A stretch of DNA of 64,000 nucleotides from Corynebacterium tapiri (GCF_006334925.1 NZ_VDHJ01000002.1:1-64000), one strand, 5' to 3'; shown: positions 1 to 9,010, counted from the stretch's first letter. The notes: generated by a model not told the origin, from the sequence alone. Program-made: numbers and translations.

Positions 1-830
1 CGAATGTGTTCGCCGCTGAGGTGCTCCTGCACCCACACCACACCGGAGCGCTGTTGTTGAAGCTTCTCGACGGCCGTTGCCGTCCGGGCCGCAATCTCGG
101 GCGTATCCGGTGCGCCGGCGCACAGAACGAGTTGGACGTCCTCGTCAAAATCCGCGGCAGCGGCGATGAGATGCTCCACACCCTTCTGGCGGGTAATGCG
201 CCCGACAAACGCAACGATGGGACGATCCGGGTCGATGCCCAACGTACTCAGATATGAGCCTGCACCGAACGTTTCGACCGGGGACCACAGCTGCGTATCG
301 ATGCCGTTGAGAACCACGTGGATCTTGTCGGCATCGATACGCGGGTACGCATCCACAATGGCAACCTTCATGCCCGCAGAAACGGCAATCAGGGCGTCCG
401 CGTGTTCCATCGCGTTCTGCTCCGACCAAGAGGAGACGTCATACCCGCCGCCGAGCTGCTCGCGCTTCCACGGGCGGTGGGGCTCAAGCGAATGAGCGGT
501 GGCCACATGCGGGATACCGTGCAGCGTGCCGGCCAGGTGTCCGCCGAGACCGGAGTACCAAGTGTGGGAGTGGACTACATCCAGGCCGGTGGCAGCATGG
601 GCCATCCGCAGGCCAGTGGACAGCGTCTTCAGCGCTCCGTTCGCATCCTCCAGGGCGGGGTCGACGCCGTGGACATAGACGTTGTCCTCGGTGCGTGGCT
701 GGCCCATGCAATGCACGTCCACGTCTACTCCGTCGAGCTGACGCAAGAAACGGGTTAGTTCTGTGACGTGGACGCCAGCACCGCCGTAGACCTCGGGCGG
801 ATACTCGCGGGTCATCATTCCGACTCTCAT
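1..830 (-). CDS. glgA: Glycogen synthase / glycosyltransferase GlgA, N-terminal part (cut by window edge)
   Basis: Transfers glucose from a nucleotide sugar to a growing alpha-1,4-glucan in the cytoplasm. The first 276 codons are in the window; the C-terminal part lies beyond position 1. The reading frame opens with [20 protein letters not shown], the typical N-terminus of actinobacterial GlgA, where the Gly-Gly loop binds the sugar nucleotide. It continues with the [11 protein letters not shown] segment and, before the edge, the [15 protein letters not shown] segment of the second Rossmann domain of GT-B enzymes. The ATG at 830 is the natural start. The gene is divergent from glgC, the usual corynebacterial arrangement, with a 150-base spacer that holds a tandem repeat. 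Identification is firm; the actinobacterial enzyme may prefer ADP-glucose and also make maltose-1-phosphate (family knowledge, not visible here). Confidence 0.93.
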   Translation of the reverse strand, partial: MRVGMMTREYPPEVYGGAGVHVTELTRFLRQLDGVDVDVHCMGQPRTEDNVYVHGVDPALEDANGALKTLSTGLRMAHAATGLDVVHSHTWYSGLGGHLAGTLHGIPHVATAHSLEPHRPWKREQLGGGYDVSSWSEQNAMEHADALIAVSAGMKVAIVDAYPRIDADKIHVVLNGIDTQLWSPVETFGAGSYLSTLGIDPDRPIVAFVGRITRQKGVEHLIAAAADFDEDVQLVLCAGAPDTPEIAARTATAVEKLQQQRSGVVWVQEHLSGEHI

Positions 831-876
831 GTCCACGAGAGTAATGATCGTCGTCCGCCCGTGCAGATGCCTGCCC

Positions 877-936
877 GGAACGCTATGCAGAACCTTGTGC
901 GGAACCCTGCGCGGAACCCTGCGCGGAACTCGGAAA
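877..936. repeat. 12-bp tandem repeat in the glgA-glgC spacer
   Basis: Four consecutive 12-base units lie at 877-888, 889-900, 901-912 and 913-924, followed by a partial fifth unit. Units three and four are identical (GGAACCCTGCGC) and the first two are degenerate. The repeat lies in the divergent control region and ends about 45 bases before the glgC start. If glgC is read from an upstream in-frame ATG it encodes an artificial Asn-Pro-Ala-Arg repeat, one reason to reject that start. Confidence 0.8.
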
Positions 937-980
937 TTTTTCTGCTGCGAAAGCTCGGCCGTGCGCCTAATTTGGAAAGT

Positions 981-2198
981 GTGAAAACGCAGCCCAACGT
1001 TCTAGCCATCGTGCTTGCCGGCGGTGAAGGCAAGCGCTTGTTCCCCCTGACTGAAGATCGTGCCAAGCCCGCCGTCCCCTTCGGCGGAACATACCGATTG
1101 ATCGACTTTGTCCTGTCTAACCTTGTCAATGCTGGCTTTACCAAGATCGCAGTGTTGACTCAGTACAAGTCACACTCCCTGGACCGGCACATCTCTCAGG
1201 CATGGAGCATCTCTGGGCCGACGCATCAGTACATCGCCTCGGTTCCCGCCCAGCAGCGCCGCGGCAAGCGCTGGTACAACGGCTCCGCAGACGCCATCGT
1301 GCAGTCACTTAACCTGATCTACGACGAAAAGCCCGACTACGTGATCGTCTTCGGCGCGGACCACGTCTATCGCATGGACCCGTCGCAGATGCTCAACGAC
1401 CACATCGCATCTGGAAAGTCCGCCTCCGTGGCCGGTATTCGCGTTCCCCGCCACGAGGCAACCGCGTTTGGGTGCATTCAGGCTGAGGCCGATGGCACGA
1501 TCACGGAATTCCTGGAGAAGCCGGCTGATCCTCCGGGAACCCCCGATGATCCTGAGATGACGTATGCCTCCATGGGCAACTACGTGTTCACCACCGAGGC
1601 ACTAGTGGATGCCCTGCTGCGCGATGAGAAGAACGACGATTCCAACCACGACATGGGTGGAGACATCATCCCGTACTTCGTGGGCAACAACGACGCCCAC
1701 GTCTATGACTTTTCCGGCAACCAGATCCCAGGTTCCACCGAGCGTGATTCTGGCTACTGGCGCGACGTAGGAACCATCGACAGCTACTACGAGGCCCACA
1801 TGGACCTCATCTCGGTGCACCCGGTGTTCAACCTGTACAACACCCGTTGGCCGATTCACGCCACGGATGATTCCAACTTGCCGCCGGCCAAGTTCGTCAA
1901 CGGCGGAATCGCCCAATCCTCGATGGTGGCTGCGGGTTCGATTATCTCCGGCGGAACCGTACGCAACTCGGTGGTAGCCACTGGTGTGCACATTGAAGAG
2001 GGGGCGACGGTCGAGGGATCCGTGCTTCTGCCCGGTGTCCGGGTATGCAAGGGGGCCGTGGTGCGCCACGCCATCCTGGACAAGAACGTCGTAGTCCGAG
2101 AGGGCGAGATCATCGGAGTCGATCCCAACCGGGACGAGTCCCGCTTCAAGGTGTCCCCGGGCGGAGTCGTGGTGGTGGGCAAGAACGAGGTGGTGTAG
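981..2198 (+). CDS. glgC: Glucose-1-phosphate adenylyltransferase (ADP-glucose pyrophosphorylase)
   Basis: Makes ADP-glucose from ATP and glucose-1-phosphate, the committed step of bacterial glycogen synthesis. The start chosen is GTG 981 ([19 protein letters not shown]), giving 405 residues, close to the roughly 409 of the C. glutamicum protein. It has GGAAAG six bases upstream. A longer in-frame opening from 768 would run through glgA's start and the tandem repeat. The N-terminal nucleotidyltransferase signature [21 protein letters not shown], the [10 protein letters not shown] segment and the C-terminal hexapeptide-like left-handed helix ([22 protein letters not shown]) are all visible. 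Divergent from glgA. Confidence 0.95.
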   Translation: MKTQPNVLAIVLAGGEGKRLFPLTEDRAKPAVPFGGTYRLIDFVLSNLVNAGFTKIAVLTQYKSHSLDRHISQAWSISGPTHQYIASVPAQQRRGKRWYNGSADAIVQSLNLIYDEKPDYVIVFGADHVYRMDPSQMLNDHIASGKSASVAGIRVPRHEATAFGCIQAEADGTITEFLEKPADPPGTPDDPEMTYASMGNYVFTTEALVDALLRDEKNDDSNHDMGGDIIPYFVGNNDAHVYDFSGNQIPGSTERDSGYWRDVGTIDSYYEAHMDLISVHPVFNLYNTRWPIHATDDSNLPPAKFVNGGIAQSSMVAAGSIISGGTVRNSVVATGVHIEEGATVEGSVLLPGVRVCKGAVVRHAILDKNVVVREGEIIGVDPNRDESRFKVSPGGVVVVGKNEVV

Positions 2199-2218
2199 CC
2201 ACCTCGAGCCCGCCGGCT

Positions 2219-2875
2219 CTAGGCGGTGCGGGTAATCAACGTCAGGCCGGCACCGAGCGGGATACGCGAGACAACGGCATCTTCTAGCTCTCGGGCATAC
2301 TCGTCAGCCGCCCGAGCACCCAGAGTGTCCTGGTCGCGGCGAGTGTGGTCGGCAATGGTGCCGTCGAGAAGCGAGTCCGCCAGCACGATGGTGCCCCCCA
2401 CGCTCAGGAGCGGGAAGGCGGCGCGTACAGCTGCGACCATGTCCATCCCGGAAACGTCGAGGTACACGAGGTGGTAGGCGCCGTTGGTCAGGCGGCCCAT
2501 GACATCCAGGGGGCGGGAGGGCAGGAAGCGGGAGCGTGAACCCGTAAAACCGGCGGCCCGGAAGAGCTCGCGAGCGCTGTGATGATGCTCCGCCTCGGGG
2601 TCGATGCAGGTCAGGGTCTGGCGGTCGTTGAGGCCGCGCAGTACGTGAAGGCCGACCAGGCCAGCTGCGGGGGTAACGATCACGGCGCCGGAGGTATGGG
2701 CGTTGCGACCGGTTGCTGCCAGAGTGCTCAGCAAGTTTCCGGTTGCCTCGTCCGGGCACTGCACTCCAAACTCGGCCGCCGTGGTGCGGGCGCGCTCGAT
2801 GTGCTCATCCGTCGCGGTCGTAGCGTTGATGTAGTCCACCTGTGCGGCGATGGCCGCCTTCACCGTTTCAGTCAC
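2219..2875 (-). CDS. Class I SAM-dependent O-methyltransferase (sigE-adjacent family)
   Basis: A 218-residue protein of the catechol-O-methyltransferase-like fold. Visible elements are the VTPAAGLVGLHVLRGL stretch in the SAM-binding position, the acidic CIDPEAEHH strand end, and YLDVSGMDM followed by GGTIVLADSLLDG, equivalent to the metal-binding DN region. It occupies the position of Rv1220c in M. tuberculosis, which is also divergent from sigE, so I take it as the orthologue; the substrate is unknown. The start is GTG 2875. The first Gly-rich loop (usually E-x-G-x-G) is not canonical here, so cofactor binding should not be taken for granted. Confidence 0.8.
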   Translation of the reverse strand: MTETVKAAIAAQVDYINATTATDEHIERARTTAAEFGVQCPDEATGNLLSTLAATGRNAHTSGAVIVTPAAGLVGLHVLRGLNDRQTLTCIDPEAEHHHSARELFRAAGFTGSRSRFLPSRPLDVMGRLTNGAYHLVYLDVSGMDMVAAVRAAFPLLSVGGTIVLADSLLDGTIADHTRRDQDTLGARAADEYARELEDAVVSRIPLGAGLTLITRTA

Positions 2876-2958
2876 AGGGACAGTCTATGCCTTAGCAAGG
2901 TAACCGTTACTCTTTTGATGCCCTGTGCGTGTTTCCTTTGCCAGAGGTATCAGGAACA

Positions 2959-3564
2959 ATGGTTCGCATGAGTTTTTCTGGGTCCCCTGTTTCTTCCTCT
3001 ACGGCTGATTTTGACGCCGGGATTGGGGACATGCCCGCCTGGGCTGATCTGGTGGCCGAGCACGCCGACAGCGTGTACCGCCTGGCGTTTCGTTTATCCG
3101 GTAATCAGCACGACGCGGAGGACCTCACTCAAGAGACCTTCATGCGCGTCTTTCGCAGCTTGAAGAAGTACAAGCCGGGAACCTTCGAGGGCTGGCTGCA
3201 CCGTATTACCACGAACCTGTTTCTGGATATGGTCCGTCACCGCGCGACGATTCGTATGGAAGCACTCCCGGAGGATTACGATCGCGTCCCCGGCTCAGAT
3301 ATGACGCCGGAGCAGGTGTACACCACCACCCGACTGGACCCGACGCTGCAGGCAGCGCTCGACGAGTTGAGCCCTGATTTCCGCGTGGCTGTGGTGCTCT
3401 GTGATGTGGTGGGAATGAGCTACGACGAAATCGCGGACACCCTGGGCGTGAAGATGGGAACCGTGCGTTCACGGATCCACCGAGGGCGAATGCAACTGCG
3501 AGCGTTCATTGAGACCGCGGCTGAAAACAACGAAGAAGTGCGAGCACTTCTTCCGGCTCGGTGA
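2959..3564 (+). CDS. sigE: ECF RNA polymerase sigma factor SigE
   Basis: Extracytoplasmic-function sigma factor for envelope and surface stress. Region 2 is seen as [20 protein letters not shown] followed by [18 protein letters not shown]. Region 4 is seen as [20 protein letters not shown], then the helix-turn-helix [19 protein letters not shown]. The start is uncertain: GTG 2929, ATG 2959 and ATG 2968 are in frame. I prefer 2959 (201 residues) because AGGAAC lies just upstream. It overlaps the next gene (TGATG), which encodes its zinc anti-sigma factor, and is divergent from the methyltransferase, as in M. tuberculosis (Rv1221) and C. glutamicum. Confidence 0.94.
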   Translation: MVRMSFSGSPVSSSTADFDAGIGDMPAWADLVAEHADSVYRLAFRLSGNQHDAEDLTQETFMRVFRSLKKYKPGTFEGWLHRITTNLFLDMVRHRATIRMEALPEDYDRVPGSDMTPEQVYTTTRLDPTLQAALDELSPDFRVAVVLCDVVGMSYDEIADTLGVKMGTVRSRIHRGRMQLRAFIETAAENNEEVRALLPAR

Positions 3565-3959
3565 TGCACATGATCAAGCCATCGGCGAACCGCTCGCGCA
3601 AGAAGCGGGAGAAGACATACGATTCCGTCGAGCACCTCAGCCCGGAGGCAGTGGCGGCCTATGTGGACTGCGAGCTTTCTGCCACAGCGCAAAGGCGGGC
3701 CCGGATGCACGTTATCCACTGTGAGGAGTGCCGCAGAGAAGTCGTAGCGCAACGCAAGGCATCGCAGTTGGTGAAAGAACAGGCTGACGCGGATCAGGTG
3801 TGCACCCCTCCAGATCTGCTCAATCGCCTCTGCGGGCTTTCCGGCAGTTCAGTGGGGCCGGGACCCGGAGCGGAATCGGCTACGCACGGTCATCCCGAGG
3901 ATATTTTTGACCGGGTAGATCATGTCGTTCGCGGCCTGTTTCGTCCTTCACACCGCTAG
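3564..3959 (+). CDS. cseE: Zinc-binding anti-sigma factor of SigE (CseE/RseA type)
   Basis: Binds and inactivates SigE; in the family, oxidation or phosphorylation and proteolysis release the sigma factor. The ZAS signature His-x3-Cys-x2-Cys is intact: His49, Cys53 and Cys56 in MHVIHCEECRREV. It is preceded by the typical HLSPEAVAAYVDCELS helix. There is no membrane segment, so it is a soluble anti-sigma factor of 131 residues. ATG 3564 overlaps the sigE stop (TGATG), implying translational coupling; GTG 3561 is an in-frame alternative. The C-terminal half is low complexity and not informative. The htrA-type protease that sits between rseA and tatB in mycobacteria is absent here, as in other corynebacteria. 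Confidence 0.9.
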   Translation: MHMIKPSANRSRKKREKTYDSVEHLSPEAVAAYVDCELSATAQRRARMHVIHCEECRREVVAQRKASQLVKEQADADQVCTPPDLLNRLCGLSGSSVGPGPGAESATHGHPEDIFDRVDHVVRGLFRPSHR

Positions 3960-4012
3960 ATATTTGCGGGCCAAAGCAAGCAGGCAAACCCCTAGGTGCC
4001 TAAGGTGTATGT

Positions 4013-4531
4013 GTGTTTGACAATATCGGCTGGGTAGAAATCGCCGTCCTGGTGATCGTCGCGGTCATCGTGGTCGGACCTGAGCGGCTTCCGGGCCTGC
4101 TCAAGGACGTGCGCGCAGCGATTTATGCTGCTCGGAAGGGCATTGCCAACGCCCGGGCCGAACTCGACGGGACTTTCGGTGACGAGTTTGCCGAGTTCCG
4201 CGAGCCCATCGCGCAAGCCGCCGAATGGGGGCGTCTGGGCCCCAAGCGCGCCATCACGAGGGCGCTTTTCGACGGCGACGATAGCGCACTGGACGACTTT
4301 GATCCGCGTCGCATACTCGCTGAAACTGGTATCGATCCCACGCGGGAGACCCCGGCGCAGGCTGCCCGCCGGTTGCGCAAGCAGGCGGATGCGCTTGAGC
4401 AGGCCGAGCGCGCGCAGGGCTCGACGGCCGCCAGCGCGGGACCCGCTGATCCTGCAGGTAATACTGGCTACAACCCCCAGAATCCCCCGAAGCCGCAGAA
4501 AGCCCAGTTTTCCTGGGAGGATGTGCTCTAG
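4013..4531 (+). CDS. tatB: Sec-independent translocase subunit TatB
   Basis: Membrane component of the twin-arginine translocase that recognises folded substrates with TatC. The N-terminus MFDNIGWVEIAVLVIVAVIV is the single membrane helix. It is followed by the conserved GPERLPGLLKDVR hinge and an amphipathic helix rich in Ala/Arg/Glu. The C-terminal tail (from about residue 130) is Gln/Pro-rich. Length is 172 residues from GTG 4013. Stop codon TAG lies in the palindrome CTAG, whose other strand is the stop of mrp, so the two convergent genes overlap by four bases with no room for a terminator between them. Confidence 0.92.
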   Translation: MFDNIGWVEIAVLVIVAVIVVGPERLPGLLKDVRAAIYAARKGIANARAELDGTFGDEFAEFREPIAQAAEWGRLGPKRAITRALFDGDDSALDDFDPRRILAETGIDPTRETPAQAARRLRKQADALEQAERAQGSTAASAGPADPAGNTGYNPQNPPKPQKAQFSWEDVL

Positions 4532-5655
4532 CGCTGAACCCCGAGTCCGAGCGGCTTGCCGGCTAGTGACTCGCGCCGCACCGCCAGCTTTTCCGCAATA
4601 GCCGTGATGGCGGCAGAGGACGGAGAGTCGGCCTTGGCCTCAGCCGCGGTCACCGGGGTGCCGGAATCACCGCGCTCGCGCAGCGTGGGATCGAGGGGAA
4701 CCTGCCCCAGCAGCGGAACCGAGTGCCCGGTCAGCGCGGACAGACGTTCGGCGACCTGTTCGCCACCGCCGGAGCCAAAGATCTCCATAGTGGTTCCGTC
4801 CGGCAAGACCATGGCCGACATGTTCTCGATGACTCCGGCGACCCGCTGTCGAGTCTGCTGGGCGATGGATCCGGCACGCTCTGCGACCTCCGCCGCCGCA
4901 GCCTGCGGGGTGGTGACGATGAGCAGCTCAGCGTTGGGAACGAGCTGGGCGACCGAAAGCGCCACGTCGCCGGTTCCCGGGGGAAGGTCCATGAGCAGGA
5001 CATCGAGGTCTCCCCAGAACACGTCGCCCAGGAACTGCTGAATGGCACGATGCAGCATGGGACCGCGCCACACCACAGGAGCGTTACCCTCCACAAATTG
5101 TCCGATGGAGATGTGCTTAATGCCGTGCGCGACAGGCGGCAGAATCATCTCGTCGACCACGGTGGGAGACTGGTCTGAGCCTAGGAGGCCGGGGATGGAA
5201 TGGCCGTAGATGTCGGCATCGAGAATGCCCACGCGTAGGCCCTGAGCTGCCAGAGCAGCAGCCAGGTTTACCGTCATGGAGGACTTACCCACGCCGCCCT
5301 TACCTGACGCCACGGCGAAAACTCGCGTCGTCGACCCTGGCTGGGCAAAGGGGATCACCGGCTCGTTAACGCCCTGGAGATTCTGCCGGAGCTGACGTCG
5401 TTGCTCGTCGCTCATCACGTCTAGTTCGATGGAGATATTGCCCACGCCGTCGATTTCCTCGATCGCGGCACGCACGTTGCCTTCGATGGTCGTGCGCATC
5501 GGGCAGCCCGCAATGGTTAGGTAGATGACAACCGCCACATCTTTGCCGTTGACCTCGACGGACTTAACCATGCCGAGTTCGGTGATGGGCTTGCCGATCT
5601 CCGGGTCGTCGACGCGTGCCAGCGCCTCGCGTACCTGTGCTTCAGTAATAGACAT
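4528..5655 (-). CDS. mrp: Mrp/Nbp35-type iron-sulfur cluster carrier ATPase
   Basis: P-loop ATPase that carries Fe-S clusters to target proteins. The N-terminal ~85 residues are a MIP18/DUF59 domain (VDDPEIGKPITELGMV, with Cys in TIAGCPMRTT). The ATPase domain follows with a deviant Walker A VASGKGGVGKSSMTVN, then DADIYGHSIPGLLG and DLPPGTGDVALS. The Cys-x-x-Cys that bridges a dimeric cluster in many homologues is not visible in the C-terminal half, common in actinobacterial members. Length is 375 residues. It corresponds to Rv1229c and heads a minus-strand run with DUF1003 and MgtE-like genes. Confidence 0.92.
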   Translation of the reverse strand: MSITEAQVREALARVDDPEIGKPITELGMVKSVEVNGKDVAVVIYLTIAGCPMRTTIEGNVRAAIEEIDGVGNISIELDVMSDEQRRQLRQNLQGVNEPVIPFAQPGSTTRVFAVASGKGGVGKSSMTVNLAAALAAQGLRVGILDADIYGHSIPGLLGSDQSPTVVDEMILPPVAHGIKHISIGQFVEGNAPVVWRGPMLHRAIQQFLGDVFWGDLDVLLMDLPPGTGDVALSVAQLVPNAELLIVTTPQAAAAEVAERAGSIAQQTRQRVAGVIENMSAMVLPDGTTMEIFGSGGGEQVAERLSALTGHSVPLLGQVPLDPTLRERGDSGTPVTAAEAKADSPSSAAITAIAEKLAVRRESLAGKPLGLGVQR

Positions 5656-5669
5656 AGTGCTTTCTCACC

Positions 5670-6239
5670 CTAGTCCCGGTGAGCATCCTCCTCGAGATCG
5701 CCCTGGATCGGATCACGCAGATCCTCGGGGGTATTGGCGCTATCGGCAGCAGCGTCGTCCAACTTGGCTTCCACGCGTTCGAGAAGGGACTTCACGTCCT
5801 CGAGCTCGCGACGCAGGTAGTCGCGGGAGACGGTGTCACCCAGTGACAGTCGCACGCTAGCCAACTCGCGGGCTAGGAACTCAGTATCAGCTTTGGTGAG
5901 CTCGTCGCGGCGCCGATCGGCGGCCAGCGTGACGCGGTCCCTGTCTTCCTGCCTGTTCTGTGCCAGAAGAATCAGCGGTGCGGCATATGCCGCCTGAGTG
6001 GAAAACGCCAGGTTGAGCAGGATGAATGGGTAGGGGTCCCAGTTCCACCAGAATCCGCCCACGTTGAGGCATATCCAGATGACCACAATGACGGTTTGCC
6101 ACATCAAGTAGCGCCCAGTGCCAAAGAATCGTGCCACCTTCTCGGCAGCGTCGCCGATCGCTTCGTCGTCTAGCGAGAAAAACGAGCGCTTCTTACCCGC
6201 TACGGGGGTATCAAGTGCGTGACGATTGTTATCAGCCAT
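5670..6239 (-). CDS. DUF1003 inner-membrane protein
   Basis: A 189-residue membrane protein of the DUF1003 family (Rv1231c position in M. tuberculosis); function unknown. Two hydrophobic helices are visible: YLMWQTVIVVIWICLNVGGF and a second, FILLNLAFSTQAAYAAPLIL. The stretch WWNWDPYPFILLNLAFS and the following LAQNRQEDRDR are the family's hallmark. The C-terminal third is charged and likely coiled coil (LRRELEDVKSLLERVEAKLDD). The ATG overlaps the stop of the upstream MgtE-like gene by eight bases, so the two are probably co-translated. Confidence 0.88.
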   Translation of the reverse strand: MADNNRHALDTPVAGKKRSFFSLDDEAIGDAAEKVARFFGTGRYLMWQTVIVVIWICLNVGGFWWNWDPYPFILLNLAFSTQAAYAAPLILLAQNRQEDRDRVTLAADRRRDELTKADTEFLARELASVRLSLGDTVSRDYLRRELEDVKSLLERVEAKLDDAAADSANTPEDLRDPIQGDLEEDAHRD

Positions 6240-7512
6240 GGGTTACCTCCGGGCGGAATCCGGTCTCGCGCCAGTCTTCTGGGAGCAGGTGGTCGAGCAG
6301 GTCGTCCACTGCGACGGCTCCGAGCAGGTGATTATTGGAATCCACGACGGGCCCACACACCAGGTTGTAGGTGGCAAAGTAACGGGCCGCAGTCTCGTGG
6401 GTGTCCTCGGCATACAAGGGAGGAAGGTCCGGGTCGAGGATTCCGCCGATCAGCGTCGAGGGTGGTTCGCGCAACAGCTTCTGGAGGTGAACACAACCTA
6501 GGTAAGGGCCGGTCGGAGTGGCCGTGGGCGGGCGCACGACGAAGATCAGGGAGGCCAAGGAGGTCGGCAGGTCGGGTTCGCGCGCGAGCGCGAGTGCCTC
6601 TGCCACAGTGGTTTGCGGGGTTAGCGCAAGCGGCTCAGGCGTCATGAGCGCACCGACGGTGTCGTCAGCGAAGCTCATGAGGCGACGCACGGGAGCTGAC
6701 TCCTCGGGGTCCATCAGCTCCAGGAGGACTTCGGCCTTGGCATCGTCGATGACCTGCAGGATATCGGCGGCGTCGTCGGAGTCCATCTCTTCCAGCACGT
6801 CGGCAGCGCGCTCGATGTCGAGGGCTTCGAGCAGTTCGGCCTGGTGGTCGTCCGGCAACTCGGCGAGGATGTCCGCCAGGCGTTCGTCGTCAAGGGCGCG
6901 CGCTACGAGGTGGCGTCGTTGTGGAGTGAGCTCGTGGACATAGCTGGCGATGTCTGCCGGGCGCATGTCGTCGAAAGCGGCGATGATCTCCGCGATGGGG
7001 GAGGCGTCTCCCACTCCGGAGGCAGTCAGCCCGTGCAGGTACTGCCACTCAATAGTGCGCAACACGGGAGCGCGCCCAAACGACGGTCGGCTTTCGAATA
7101 CGGCCACGCGCGAGATCACCCAATCCCGGGTACGTGTGCGCTCGAGCTCGACGTCGGCAATCTCCAGTGCCTTGGAATGCAACCGGGCAAAGTCCGGGTC
7201 GTCCGTGTGGACCTTGGATCCGACGAGGTCGCCCATGACGGTCAGTTCTGCAGTTCGGGTGGCAAAGGTGCGCATGGACACCGATCCGGTCACCAGGGTG
7301 ACGTTGCCTGGCTCGATGGCCGCGATGCGGAGCATGGGGACGAAGATTTTGCGCTTGTTTGCCAACTCGACCACGAGTCCGAGCGCGCGCGACACGCTGC
7401 CGGGGCGCACGTTGACCACGACGTCGCGGACGCGCCCCACAACGGTGAAGTCAGGCCCGCGGACCTGGAGGCCAACGAGGCGGCCCGCAAAAACCTTTGT
7501 CACGACACTCAT
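6232..7512 (-). CDS. Soluble MgtE N-terminal/CBS domain protein
   Basis: A 426-residue protein with the cytosolic sensing half of the MgtE magnesium channel but no channel helices. Residues 1-140 look like a PRC-barrel/YlmC-type beta domain (LVGLQVRGPDFTVVGRVRDV). The superhelical MgtE-N repeats follow (LVARALDDERLADILAELPD, then ALDIERAADVLEEMDSDDAADIL). A CBS pair completes it (MTPEPLALTPQTTVAEAL, then VDSNNHLLGAVAVDDLLDHLL). It matches the Rv1232c position. A role in Mg2+ sensing is inference from the domain. It leads the mgtE-like/DUF1003 pair transcribed toward mrp. Confidence 0.88.
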   Translation of the reverse strand: MSVVTKVFAGRLVGLQVRGPDFTVVGRVRDVVVNVRPGSVSRALGLVVELANKRKIFVPMLRIAAIEPGNVTLVTGSVSMRTFATRTAELTVMGDLVGSKVHTDDPDFARLHSKALEIADVELERTRTRDWVISRVAVFESRPSFGRAPVLRTIEWQYLHGLTASGVGDASPIAEIIAAFDDMRPADIASYVHELTPQRRHLVARALDDERLADILAELPDDHQAELLEALDIERAADVLEEMDSDDAADILQVIDDAKAEVLLELMDPEESAPVRRLMSFADDTVGALMTPEPLALTPQTTVAEALALAREPDLPTSLASLIFVVRPPTATPTGPYLGCVHLQKLLREPPSTLIGGILDPDLPPLYAEDTHETAARYFATYNLVCGPVVDSNNHLLGAVAVDDLLDHLLPEDWRETGFRPEVTHG

Positions 7513-7536
7513 AACAGGACAGTCTAGCCACCCTGT

Positions 7537-7566
7537 GGGAACTAAATTTCTACCTCCTGCGTTGAA
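7537..7566 (+). promoter_or_regulatory. Candidate SigE/SigH-type promoter
   Basis: GGGAAC at 7537-7542 and CGTTGAA at 7560-7566 are separated by 17 bases. This matches the published corynebacterial ECF-sigma consensus (GGAA near -35, CGTT near -10). It points at the stress-type membrane protein starting at 7634, leaving a leader of about 60 bases. The assignment is pattern matching only, but the gene lies 4 kb from sigE in a conserved cluster. Confidence 0.55.
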
Positions 7567-7633
7567 AAGGTAGCACCTGGTTTTCCGCCCTTTGGTAGCG
7601 ATTTTTCCTCATCGAATTCATTAGGAGTTTTAC

Positions 7634-8194
7634 ATGGCTACGTCTCAACCGAATGCACAACGTATGAACCTGCGCGGGCGCCCCTCGGGTTGGCCGGTCG
7701 GAAGTTTTGGCACCTACGCCGAGGCCCAGAAGGCAGTGGACGCCCTGTCTGACGAGAAGTTCCCGGTCGAGCACCTCGCCATCATCGGTGTCGACCTCAT
7801 CGAGGTGGAAAATGTTCTGGGCCGTCTCAGCTGGGGAAAGGTGCTGCTCGGTGGCGCCGCATCCGGCGCGTGGCTGGGTCTCTTTTTCGGCCTGCTCTTC
7901 TCCATCCTGGGAGGGCCGATGCTCAACGCTTTGCTCTGGGGCATTCTGATGGGTGCGATTTTTGGCACCATCATGGCGGCCGTCTCCTATGGGGTTTTCG
8001 GTGGTCGCCGTGACTTCACCTCGCAGACTGCGATTGTCGCAGGGCGTTACGACGTGATCTGCCACCCGGATCACGCGACCAAGGCACGCGACATGATTGT
8101 CCAGATGGGCTTGGCTCGCCCGCTGGATGAGCGCGCCGGCGCACACGAGGAGTCCTTGGGGCAGAGCCAGACTCAGCTTCCGGAGCAGCGTTAA
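7634..8194 (+). CDS. General-stress-type membrane protein (Rv1234 position)
   Basis: A 186-residue protein. The N-terminus GSFGTYAEAQKAVDALSDEKFPVEHLAIIGVDL is the conserved front domain of general stress protein 17M-like proteins. Two adjacent hydrophobic Gly-rich helices follow: GGAASGAWLGLFFGLLFSIL and NALLWGILMGAIFGTIMAAV. A second small domain (AIVAGRYDVICHPDHATKARDMI) resembles the first. ATG 7634 has GGAG nine bases upstream. It is divergent from the MgtE-like gene, and the spacer carries an ECF-type promoter pattern. Function is not established. Confidence 0.82.
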   Translation: MATSQPNAQRMNLRGRPSGWPVGSFGTYAEAQKAVDALSDEKFPVEHLAIIGVDLIEVENVLGRLSWGKVLLGGAASGAWLGLFFGLLFSILGGPMLNALLWGILMGAIFGTIMAAVSYGVFGGRRDFTSQTAIVAGRYDVICHPDHATKARDMIVQMGLARPLDERAGAHEESLGQSQTQLPEQR

Positions 8195-8230
8195 GCAGTA
8201 GTACGCTAGGCGCGAATCAACAGGAGGATC

Positions 8231-8977
8231 ATGATCCCTATTCGCGCCATTTCACTTCTGTGTGCCGGCGTCCTCAGTGGCGCCGGCCTTTGCGCATGCG
8301 CTGCGCAAGAACCCCACGGCCACATCAGCCCAGAGTCGACGCGAACAGTGCGCATCTCTGCGTCGGAGGACGATCTGACGCAGCAGGTATTGGCAGAAAT
8401 GTACGCTCAGGCGCTGAGCCTTCAAGAGCGAGATGCTGAGGTCGTGCTGGTATCAAGGCAGCGCAGCCACAGTCTGGAGAGCATTAATGATGCTTCCACA
8501 GACTTCGTGGTGGCCTGCAGCGGGGATCTGCTCGCTCAGATCAACCCGAACTCGGCAGAACAGGTTGCCGCTGAGGCAGATGATTCGTCCGGAGTGGTTG
8601 ATCCCAATGACGATGACCTCATCGTGGCCACCTATGAGGCTGCGATGGCATCCCTGCCGACCCACATCACCTCGACAGACTCGTCCAGCGCCCAAGGATG
8701 TACGGAAAGCCCGGCTGATTCTCTCCCGCAGAGCATCATGCCGGTGTTCCGAAAGTCCCTGTTTGACCGCAACGAGCTCAAACTGGTCACGGATCTAACC
8801 AAGGTGGTTACCAACGAGGAGTTGGATCGCACCGTCGAAAAGGCCCAGAAGACCTCGGCGCAGCAAGCCGTGGAAGCATGGTTCGGCTCGGTTTCGCTGG
8901 CTACCAACGCCGATAGCCAGTCGAACTCTAAGAAGAACGACACCAACAAGGGAATCGGGGAGTCGCCCGAGAAATAG
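8231..8977 (+). CDS. Lipoprotein, probable osmoprotectant-binding-like fold (LpqZ-like)
   Basis: A 248-residue exported lipoprotein. A signal peptide (residues 1-22) ends in the lipobox Leu-Cys-Ala-Cys, with Cys23 as the acylated residue. The following RTVRISASEDDLTQQVLAEM resembles the start of glycine-betaine/choline-binding proteins, and the position between the Rv1234-like gene and odhA fits LpqZ (Rv1244). The later part (PVFRKSLFDRNELKLVTDLTKVVTNEELD) also fits the end of such proteins. The full binding fold would need about 280 residues, and the middle is acidic and short, so ligand binding is doubtful. The C-terminus is a hydrophilic Ser/Asn/Lys tail. Confidence 0.65.
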   Translation: MIPIRAISLLCAGVLSGAGLCACAAQEPHGHISPESTRTVRISASEDDLTQQVLAEMYAQALSLQERDAEVVLVSRQRSHSLESINDASTDFVVACSGDLLAQINPNSAEQVAAEADDSSGVVDPNDDDLIVATYEAAMASLPTHITSTDSSSAQGCTESPADSLPQSIMPVFRKSLFDRNELKLVTDLTKVVTNEELDRTVEKAQKTSAQQAVEAWFGSVSLATNADSQSNSKKNDTNKGIGESPEK

Positions 8978-9010
8978 CGCTGGCGCTGCCGTCAATTTTG
9001 CTTAACGACG

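Noticed and set aside
768..980. N-terminal extension of GlgC
   Set aside because: It overlaps the glgA start, runs through a DNA tandem repeat and adds 71 residues absent from known GlgC; GTG 981 has an RBS and gives normal length.
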